From positions 1-6,064 of the forward strand of contig JACRCG010000157.1 of NCBI GenBank assembly GCA_016219145.1: 6,064 bases of DNA. Direction: 5' to 3'. Positions 1 to 4,522 of the stretch are shown in pieces. The position numbers were made by a program, and so were the translations under genes. The notes beneath the pieces were generated by a model. It was not told the DNA's origin. It did no database searches and was given only the letters and a program-made list of their open reading frames with translations. The stretch's first letter is position 1, and every line of letters begins with the position of its first letter. Origin of the DNA: Deltaproteobacteria bacterium (GTDB lineage Bacteria; Desulfobacterota; Desulfuromonadia; Geobacterales; Pseudopelobacteraceae).

Positions 1-80
1 GACGACCAAGCTGAGAGATGGTTTTTTCCACCTTTTTTCACCATATCTGTAAAAAAGACTAAAAGAGTATTTTTATCCTA

Positions 81-109
81 TTGACAAGAGCATGATTGGC
101 TGGTATTAC
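81..109 (+). promoter_or_regulatory. sigma70-type promoter of the peroxiredoxin gene
   Basis: A perfect -35 hexamer TTGACA (81-86) is followed after exactly 17 bp by TATTAC (104-109), a 4/6 match to the -10 consensus. Transcription would start near 116, giving a leader of about 40 nt before the ATG at 155. The surrounding DNA is AT-rich, as expected of a promoter, and no other gene lies between it and the peroxiredoxin start. The hexamers are seen directly; promoter activity is inferred. Confidence 0.7.
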
Positions 110-118
110 CATAAACAT

Positions 119-127
119 TAATCATTA
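119..127. promoter_or_regulatory. Fur/PerR-like dyad in the peroxiredoxin leader
   Basis: TAAT-C-ATTA is a perfect 9-bp dyad located a few bases after the expected transcription start. It equals the core of both the PerR box (TTATAATnATTATAA) and the Fur box, but the outer arms do not fit: only 8 of 14 specified PerR-box bases match. A peroxide-sensing Fur-family regulator would make sense for a peroxiredoxin gene. A short AT-rich palindrome can also arise by chance, so this is a weak call. Confidence 0.3.
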
Positions 128-154
128 CTTTTACTCAAAAGGAGAATCTTACTT

Positions 155-751
155 ATGTGCCTCACTACACTCGTAACCCAGCAGGCCCCTGATTTCACCG
201 CGGAAGCGGTCATGCCCGACAACACTTTCGGAAACATCACACTCTCCGGTCTCAAGGGTAAATACGTCCTGCTGCTGTTTTACCCGCTTGATTTCACCTT
301 TGTCTGCCCCTCTGAAATCCTGGCCTTTGACAAGCGGGTTAACGAGTTCAAGAGCAAGAACTGTGAAGTGATCGGTATTTCCGTTGACTCCAAGTTCACC
401 CATCTGGCATGGAAGAACACCCCCATCGAGAACGGCGGCATCGGCAACGTGCAGTATCCGCTGGTGCAGGACCTGAACAAGGAAATTGCCAAGTCCTACG
501 GCATCCTCTTCAACGGCTCGGTCGCGCTGCGCGGCCTGTTCCTGATCGACCCGACCGGAAAGGTCCGTCACTGCATCATCAACGACCTGCCGCTGGGCAG
601 AAGTGTTGTAGAGGCGTTGAGGATGGTTGACGCGGTCCAGTTCTCCGATACCCACGGTGAAGTCTGCCCGGCCAACTGGCAGGAGGGCGAGGAAGCGATG
701 AAGCCTACCGCCGAAGGGGTCGCCTCATACCTGGCTAAACACGCAAAATAG
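155..751 (+). CDS. Typical 2-Cys peroxiredoxin (AhpC/Prx1 subfamily)
   Basis: This cytoplasmic thiol peroxidase of 198 residues reduces hydrogen peroxide, organic hydroperoxides and probably peroxynitrite, using reducing power from a thioredoxin- or AhpF-like partner that is not in the window. The active-site motif YPLDFTFVCP (residues 43-52) supplies Pro44, Thr48 and the peroxidatic Cys51, and Arg126 is the expected active-site arginine. The resolving cysteine is Cys171 in the motif GEVCPANW, the C-terminal VCP signature of typical 2-Cys enzymes. GGIG (94-97) matches the GGLG element of overoxidation-sensitive peroxiredoxins, but the tail ends YLAKHAK instead of carrying the YF motif. Length is normal for the family. 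The start is set by AAAAGGAGAA (137-146) nine bases upstream. The gene has its own promoter and terminator and is probably monocistronic. Family assignment is very secure; the physiological reductant is unknown. Confidence 0.97.
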   Translation: MCLTTLVTQQAPDFTAEAVMPDNTFGNITLSGLKGKYVLLLFYPLDFTFVCPSEILAFDKRVNEFKSKNCEVIGISVDSKFTHLAWKNTPIENGGIGNVQYPLVQDLNKEIAKSYGILFNGSVALRGLFLIDPTGKVRHCIINDLPLGRSVVEALRMVDAVQFSDTHGEVCPANWQEGEEAMKPTAEGVASYLAKHAK

Positions 752-795
752 ATTTATCCGTTCCCGGACTTCCATAACCGGGATTGAAGAAACAC

Positions 796-832
796 AAAGA
801 CGCGGCTGATCATCAAGCCGCGTCTTTTTTTT
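796..832 (+). terminator. Rho-independent terminator after the peroxiredoxin gene
   Basis: A perfect 12-bp stem (AAAGACGCGGCT at 796-807 with AGCCGCGTCTTT at 816-827) closes an 8-nt loop. The T run spans 825-832, so the last three stem bases are its first three. The stem core is GC-rich. It begins 44 bp after the stop codon and should separate the peroxiredoxin transcript from the tetR region. Confidence 0.95.
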
Positions 833-887
833 GTCGTAAATCCGGAAAGCAATTCCAGGCCGGAAACGGCTGCGCCTGCCAAAAAAT

Positions 888-931
888 ATGTCAATTTTAA
901 TGTTTCTGTCAAAAATTGAGACATGTGTCTC
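888..931. repeat. Nested inverted repeats upstream of tetR promoter
   Basis: GAGACA-TG-TGTCTC (918-931) is a perfect 6+2+6 dyad. Its left side also belongs to a larger imperfect inverted repeat, where ATGTC-AATTTT (888-898) pairs with AAAATT-GA-GACAT (912-924) apart from two unpaired bases. The element sits around the -35 region of the candidate tetR promoter. It could be an operator for a second regulator or a DNA or RNA hairpin. The symmetry is visible; function is not known. Confidence 0.4.
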
Positions 932-942
932 TGTGCTATTAC
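916..942 (+). promoter_or_regulatory. Candidate extended -10 promoter of tetR
   Basis: TATTAC (937-942), the same -10 hexamer as used ahead of the peroxiredoxin gene, is preceded by TGC (934-936), forming an extended -10. A TTGAGA (916-921) lies upstream with a short 15-bp spacing, which the extended -10 may tolerate. Transcription would start near 949, inside the dyad at 941-960, leaving a leader of about 190 nt. An alternative is TATTAT at 1086-1091 (5/6 match), which lacks a recognisable -35. Confidence 0.45.
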
Positions 943-960
943 TACGATCCATATCGTAGT
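941..960. promoter_or_regulatory. Perfect 8+4+8 dyad, candidate TetR operator
   Basis: ACTACGAT-CCAT-ATCGTAGT has fully complementary 8-bp arms around a 4-bp centre. It overlaps the last bases of the candidate -10 (937-942) and covers the predicted transcription start, which is where a repressor would block RNA polymerase. Its size suits a TetR-family dimer, and the next gene downstream encodes one, so autoregulation is the simplest reading. It has no T run and is not a terminator. The symmetry is seen; the identity of the binding protein is inferred. Confidence 0.6.
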
Positions 961-1111
961 TTGAAGTAATACCCTGTTTTTAATGAACATTGTTGTCCGG
1001 GAAGTTTCTTTCATTCTTGGCTCTTTTCTTGCGATACATCCGGAATGGACTGAAATGGTGTAACTGGTTGATTTGCTGTAATTAATATTATGGTTCCGGC
1101 ACGGGATGTGC

Positions 1112-1129
1112 TGTAAGCAAGCACTTACA
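1112..1129. promoter_or_regulatory. Second dyad just before tetR, candidate operator
   Basis: TGTAAG-N6-CTTACA has perfect 6-bp arms with a 6-bp centre. It ends five bases before the GAGG ribosome binding site of tetR. The sequence differs from the dyad at 941-960, so the two sites probably serve different proteins, or one of them is the true TetR operator. Single half-sites CTTAC (1784-1788) and GTAAG (1838-1842) also occur ahead of the porin gene, which weakly suggests shared control. Confidence 0.45.
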
Positions 1130-1141
1130 TCGCGAGGAAAT

Positions 1142-1759
1142 ATGAACGTGAAAAAATCGGCAAGGGAGCGGATTCTGGAAGCGGCTTTCGAACTCATGTC
1201 CGAAAAGGGTTTTGCGGGCGCATCTACCCGCGAGATCGCCCAGCGGGCCGGGGTGGCGGAGGTGACTATCTTCCGTCAATTCACTAACAAGGAAATTCTG
1301 TTCCGTCAAATAACACAAAGCTACTCCACAATCCCGGTGATTGAGGAGTTGATACCGTCGCTGCTTGACAAGCCGATAAACGAGGGTATTGCAGTTCTGG
1401 TGGATGCTTTTATCGGAAGACTGTCCGATAACAAACCCTGGATACGCATGTTTCAAATGGAACTGCAGCGGGATCCGGATACTTTCCGTCCATTGTTCCA
1501 GTCGTTTCTGGACGAGCTTTACCGGGTCTGCGGCAGCTATTTTACAGAGATTCTGCGGAATGGTTCTTCTGTCTGCTGCGATCCGCAGCTGGCCGCAAGA
1601 ATATTCGTGATGCTCTGTTACGGTTGCTTCCAGGTGGAAGAGATGCAGTTGGGCGGTTCCTGTAAAAGCATGGAGAACAAATCATTGATTGATTCGATCG
1701 TGAATTTGCTTTGCAACGGAGTGGCCGGTGCTGTTTCCGGGGCGACTCCGCATTGCTGA
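1142..1759 (+). CDS. TetR/AcrR-family transcriptional regulator, cysteine-rich C-terminus
   Basis: This 205-residue protein is of normal TetR length. The N-terminal helix-turn-helix domain spans about residues 8-54, with the family signature ILEAAFELMSEKGF, then STREIAQRAGVAEVTIFRQF (28-47, including the recognition helix) and NKEILF. The C-terminal half (about 65-195) is helical and would bind the inducer and form the dimer. All eight cysteines fall there (130, 145, 146, 159, 162, 174, 191, 205), including CYGC at 159-162 and a C-terminal cysteine, which is unusual and may mean redox, metal or heme sensing. The start was placed at the ATG at 1142, close behind GAGG (1134-1137); an in-frame ATG at 1106 would add 12 residues upstream of the conserved domain and has no good ribosome binding site. 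GTG at 1148 is another option. It probably represses itself and the downstream operon; this is inferred from position. Confidence 0.93.
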   Translation: MNVKKSARERILEAAFELMSEKGFAGASTREIAQRAGVAEVTIFRQFTNKEILFRQITQSYSTIPVIEELIPSLLDKPINEGIAVLVDAFIGRLSDNKPWIRMFQMELQRDPDTFRPLFQSFLDELYRVCGSYFTEILRNGSSVCCDPQLAARIFVMLCYGCFQVEEMQLGGSCKSMENKSLIDSIVNLLCNGVAGAVSGATPHC

Positions 1760-1927
1760 ATATTTGGCCGTTGTCGGGATTGGCTTACTGAAACGTGAAA
1801 TCGAATCAGTTCGGGAGGGGGGATCTGAATCAGGGCGGTAAGACGAATATGAAGCTATTGCTTTTTATGGCTGCAAGAACGGATTGATAGAAATCTGCAT
1901 ATTTACTTCTGGAAAGGAGGGAATATT
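1760..1927 (+). promoter_or_regulatory. tetR-porin intergenic region, possible regulatory sites
   Basis: This 168-bp gap has no hairpin followed by T residues, so tetR transcripts may read through into the porin operon. GAATCAG occurs twice (1803-1809 and 1827-1833), each inside a small dyad: CGAA-TCAG-TTCG (1802-1813) and CTGA-A-TCAG (1825-1833). ACTGA (1787-1791) and TCAGT (1806-1810) form a further inverted pair. I see no convincing sigma70 or sigma54 promoter and no c-di-GMP (GEMM) riboswitch core. The repeats are real but short; a regulatory role is only a possibility. Confidence 0.3.
1913..1920 (+). promoter_or_regulatory. Strong ribosome binding site selecting a TTG start
   Basis: AAAGGAGG sits seven bases ahead of TTG at 1928. 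It is a near-perfect Shine-Dalgarno sequence and is the reason for choosing the rare TTG start. The choice matters because the residues added ahead of the first internal ATG include the twin arginines of the signal peptide. The downstream in-frame ATG codons (residues 30 and 36) lie at the end of the signal sequence and cannot be the start of an exported protein. Confidence 0.85.
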
Positions 1928-3265
1928 TTGAGAGACCACCAGAAAGAAAATTCAGGGCGCATTCGGCGCAATTTCCTGAAAGTAACGGGGGGGGCGCTTG
2001 CGTTGTCATCGTTGATGTTGGCGTCGCCGCTCATGGCAGCCGACTATTCGTTTTCCGGCGAGTCCAACACGATCTTCCGCATGAGGACGACCATTGATAA
2101 AAAGGATATCTACCCGGTTTACGAATACCTGCGTATGAACATGACCGACAATCGTGGTGACGGTTCCGCGGTTTCCTTCTACCTTGGCGCCTGGGGACGT
2201 GTCGACCTGGCCGACAAATCCACCGACAAGTATTCCGACGCCGATCTCCAGTATGCCTACCTCAGCTATCGGGCTGCCAGAAACAATACCGTTGTCAATC
2301 TGGGACGTCAGTTTGTAACCGAAGGTGTCGCCGCCGAAAGGTTGGACGGCCTGTATCTGCGGAATGATTTCGGCGCCGGAATCAGCGCCGCCGCCTTTGC
2401 TGGCAAAGCTGTGATCACCGAGCCCAGCTACAAGGGGGGCAACGTCGTCTACGGAGCCCGCCTGTCACAGGGGATGCCGAAGTATTACAACATCGGCCTG
2501 AGCGCGTTGAAAAGCGAGGGTGACGACAAATCCCGCTACCGCGAGGAGGAGGGGTTGGACATCTGGCTGCATCCGCTCAAGCAGGTCGACCTCACCGGGC
2601 GTACCTCCTACAATTCCATCACCGGCGGCTGGATGGAGCATGCCTACGCGCTTTCGATAACGCCGCTGGAGAGCCTGAGAATCAGTGGCGACATTTCGAA
2701 CATAAACTACAGGGATTATTTCTTTAACGTGACCACCGCGGCATTGAAGCTGATCAGCGGGAACATGGGCATCATCGACCCGAATGAAAAACTGATGGCT
2801 GCGGGTGCCGCCGTTTCCTATTCCCCGATCAAGAATCTCACCGTTTCCGCAGATTACAAGAACTATGATTATGAAGTTGCCGGCAGCTCGGATTACTTTG
2901 GCGGCAAGCTGAGCTATTCAATGCCGGATTCTTTTGCGGCGGGCTTCGGCGCGCACCGCATGGAAGGGGAGAACGACCGGCTCCGTTACAGCGAATATCG
3001 TCTGTATCTGTCCAAAAAGCTTGGCCATGCAGATTTGACGGTTGATGCGATCAACGTCAGCTACGATAAAAAGATCAATGGCGTCAGAAACAGCTATGCC
3101 ATTACCGGATCGGCCGGCTATGAATTCGGTCCGAAGCTGAAGGTAGTCGCTGATGTGGAATATTCAAAGAGCCCCGATTTCGACAACGAGGTGCGCGGGC
3201 TTGTGAAGATCACTTATCTTTTCGATACAAAGCGCAGCGAAGGGAGGGGCAAGAGTGAAAAATAA
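1928..3265 (+). CDS. Outer-membrane beta-barrel (porin-like) with Tat-like signal peptide
   Basis: This 445-residue protein is predicted to form an outer-membrane channel. Residues 1-37 form a long signal peptide: a basic n-region with RRNFLK (13-18), a hydrophobic stretch with GGALALSSLMLA (21-32), and a cleavage site near LMA-AD (37/38). The rest is dominated by alternating polar and hydrophobic strands ending in aromatic residues, separated by Gly/Asp/Asn turns, for example AVSFYLGAWGRVDL (81-94), LTVSADYKNYDY (304-315) and EYRLYLSKKL (356-365). The last strand, EVRGLVKITYLF (421-432), looks like a beta-signal, but 13 hydrophilic residues follow it. There are no CxxCH motifs and no cysteines. 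It opens a cytochrome operon and overlaps the next gene by 11 bp, so it is probably the barrel of a porin-cytochrome conduit. The barrel is clear; strand number and exact family are not. A Tat signal on such a protein is odd. Confidence 0.88.
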   Translation: MRDHQKENSGRIRRNFLKVTGGALALSSLMLASPLMAADYSFSGESNTIFRMRTTIDKKDIYPVYEYLRMNMTDNRGDGSAVSFYLGAWGRVDLADKSTDKYSDADLQYAYLSYRAARNNTVVNLGRQFVTEGVAAERLDGLYLRNDFGAGISAAAFAGKAVITEPSYKGGNVVYGARLSQGMPKYYNIGLSALKSEGDDKSRYREEEGLDIWLHPLKQVDLTGRTSYNSITGGWMEHAYALSITPLESLRISGDISNINYRDYFFNVTTAALKLISGNMGIIDPNEKLMAAGAAVSYSPIKNLTVSADYKNYDYEVAGSSDYFGGKLSYSMPDSFAAGFGAHRMEGENDRLRYSEYRLYLSKKLGHADLTVDAINVSYDKKINGVRNSYAITGSAGYEFGPKLKVVADVEYSKSPDFDNEVRGLVKITYLFDTKRSEGRGKSEK

Positions 3266-3689
3266 AATTTCGATAATGTTGATTCTGCTGGCGCTGTGTT
3301 TTCTCCATGCCTGTGCGAATACCGGCAGCGTGGCAAGAATCCATCCCGAAGCGGTAAAGGGGCTGGTCAACTGTACCGAGTGCCATTCGGATTCGTGGGG
3401 CACGATGAATCACCAGGCGGTCGATTTCTATAAAAAACACCGCTTCTATGCCGGCACCTCGCGTCAGGCGTGCGCCGCATGCCATCAGGAGTCGTTCTGT
3501 ACCGACTGCCATGCACACAAGGAAGAAATCAAGCCCAGTGACAAGTTTGCCGATTCTCCTGAACGTTCGCTTCCGCACCGCGGTGACTATCTCAGCCAGC
3601 ACAAGATCGACGGCAGGGTTAACCCGACATCATGCGTGAAGTGCCATGGCCGGCAGAATAATGAGAGGTGCGTATCATGTCACAGATAA
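3255..3689 (+). CDS. Pentaheme c-type cytochrome lipoprotein
   Basis: The protein has 144 residues and five canonical CxxCH heme sites: C40-H44, C73-H77, C82-H86, C127-H131 and C139-H143. Six other histidines (30, 53, 62, 88, 108, 116) can supply distal ligands, so bis-histidine, low-potential hemes are likely. The N-terminus is a lipoprotein signal (hydrophobic residues 5-18, lipobox LHAC with Cys20), placing it on an outer-membrane leaflet. The mature chain holds about one heme per 25 residues, and the C-terminal segment HGRQNNERCVSCHR ends right after the last heme. The GTG start at 3255 follows AGGGAGGGG (3241-3249) and lies inside the end of the porin gene, so translation is probably coupled. 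Small pentaheme lipoproteins next to a barrel are known in Geobacter ext-type clusters; I do not claim orthology. Likely role: electron transfer to or from the barrel complex. Confidence 0.93.
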   Translation: MKNKISIMLILLALCFLHACANTGSVARIHPEAVKGLVNCTECHSDSWGTMNHQAVDFYKKHRFYAGTSRQACAACHQESFCTDCHAHKEEIKPSDKFADSPERSLPHRGDYLSQHKIDGRVNPTSCVKCHGRQNNERCVSCHR

Positions 3690-4462
3690 AACCATCTCTG
3701 GCAATTATCTCGATCGCAATGGCGCTGGCCATCGGCGGTTGTGGCGACAAAAATCCGCAGGCAACTTTCAATGCCGACAGCGGCCAGCATCTGGCCGGTT
3801 GGGATGTGGCACACAAGACGGCCGGCACGGCTGATCTGGAGTCCTGCTTCGAATGTCACGGGGACAGTCTTGAGGGCGGAATTTCAAAGGTCAGCTGCAC
3901 CCAGTGTCATCTCGGCAGCCCGGGCGCGGTACACCCGCTTAACTGGGGACAGTACGCCTATGCCCGCCACAAGGCTTTTGTCAATGCTGAAAAATCCGCT
4001 GCAGATCCAAGTGGCACATCAAAATGCACAGTCTGTCACGGACCGACTCTTGCCGGCCTTGGCGCCGCACCGGCCTGCGCGACCGCCTGCCATCTGGGCG
4101 GTGTGTCCGGCAAGCACCCGTCCGTCTGGACGCAGTATTCAAGCCATGCCAACTATATGAAAGGCATTGGCTATGCCCCAACCACATGCAGCACTGCGGC
4201 ATGCCATGGCACCGACTCCAAGGGGGTGTTCCTGAGCGGACCTTCCTGTTTCTCCTGCCACCCGGCCGATCCGACCGTTCTTTCGCCGGTGCCGGACAAG
4301 CATCCGCACAACCTGGCGGCCACATGGAACACCACGCCAAAAGTAGCCGGCGGCCACGGTTATTACACGATCAATACGCTTAACGGCGACATCTCTTCTT
4401 GCAACACCAGTATCTGTCACGGAACCGGCGGCTCTGCACCTTCATGCAACGGCTGCCATTAA
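3677..4462 (+). CDS. Probable octaheme c-type cytochrome lipoprotein with mixed heme motifs
   Basis: The protein has 261 residues with a lipoprotein signal (hydrophobic 8-19, lipobox IGGC with Cys22). Five CxxCH sites start at C57, C74, C117, C191 and C257. One CxxxCH starts at C134 (CATACH) and two CxxxxCH at C171 (CSTAACH) and C242 (CNTSICH), making eight possible hemes. Nine free histidines (38, 46, 86, 98, 147, 157, 209, 211, 227) suffice for bis-His ligation. The sites fall into four pairs; pairs 3 and 4 (CxxxxCH then CxxCH) follow the known Geobacter CxxxxCH...CxxCH domain pattern. Pairs 1 and 2 are an internal duplication with a 60-residue period, sharing CHG, CHLG, HP, W.QY and H. The chain ends exactly on the histidine of the last heme. 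ATG at 3677 was chosen over the in-frame GTG at 3668 because GAGAGG (3663-3668) is correctly spaced; it overlaps the previous gene by 13 bp. Confidence 0.92.
   Translation: MSQIKPSLAIISIAMALAIGGCGDKNPQATFNADSGQHLAGWDVAHKTAGTADLESCFECHGDSLEGGISKVSCTQCHLGSPGAVHPLNWGQYAYARHKAFVNAEKSAADPSGTSKCTVCHGPTLAGLGAAPACATACHLGGVSGKHPSVWTQYSSHANYMKGIGYAPTTCSTAACHGTDSKGVFLSGPSCFSCHPADPTVLSPVPDKHPHNLAATWNTTPKVAGGHGYYTINTLNGDISSCNTSICHGTGGSAPSCNGCH
3845..4156 (+). repeat. Internal duplication of a diheme unit in the octaheme cytochrome
   Basis: Residues 57-98 and 117-157 align as two copies of one diheme module: CxxCHG, a short Gly/Leu loop, a second heme motif followed by HLG, then HP, W, QY and a histidine. 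The second heme motif is CTQCH in copy one and CATACH in copy two, so the odd CxxxCH differs by one inserted residue. The relationship is visible in protein; at DNA level the copies have diverged. Confidence 0.75.
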
Positions 4463-4465
4463 TGC

Positions 4466-4507
4466 TAACTGAGTAGATGCTTGCGGTTGAAAAACCGCTC
4501 ATAGTTA
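4466..4507 (+). other. Intercistronic hairpin with GAAA tetraloop
   Basis: In the 60-bp gap before the fibronectin III gene, GCGGTT (4483-4488) and AACCGC (4493-4498) form a perfect stem closed by a GAAA (GNRA) tetraloop. TAACT (4466-4470) and AGTTA (4503-4507) can pair outside it. No T run follows, so it is not a normal terminator. It ends just before AAGGAGG (4511-4517). It could stabilise or mark a processing point in the mRNA and adjust expression of the last gene relative to the cytochromes. Confidence 0.5.
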
Positions 4508-4522
4508 CGGAAGGAGGAATTA

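Noticed and set aside
855..878. GC-rich hairpin (CCG-GAAA-CGG with outer CAG/CTG) as a second terminator
   Set aside because: It is followed by an A-rich rather than T-rich stretch on the + strand, and the T run precedes the stem when read on the other strand, so it fits a terminator in neither direction.
983..1063. 26-codon ORF upstream of tetR (ATG at 983) as a leader peptide
   Set aside because: It has no Shine-Dalgarno sequence, no regulatory codon run and no attenuator-like hairpin after it.
754..1456. Overlapping minus-strand open frames around tetR (754-1197 and 1088-1456)
   Set aside because: They lie opposite the terminator, the dyads and the well-supported tetR gene, show no recognisable domain and have no convincing ribosome binding site. 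They are antisense shadows.
1760..1927. c-di-GMP-I (GEMM) riboswitch before the porin, as often found with Geobacter cytochromes
   Set aside because: I looked for the conserved GACGCAAAGCC-type core and the receptor segment and found neither in this gap.
3668..3676. GTG at 3668 as the start of the octaheme cytochrome
   Set aside because: The GAGAGG sequence overlaps or abuts this codon, so it could not serve it, while it is well spaced for ATG at 3677. The shorter form still has a complete lipoprotein signal.
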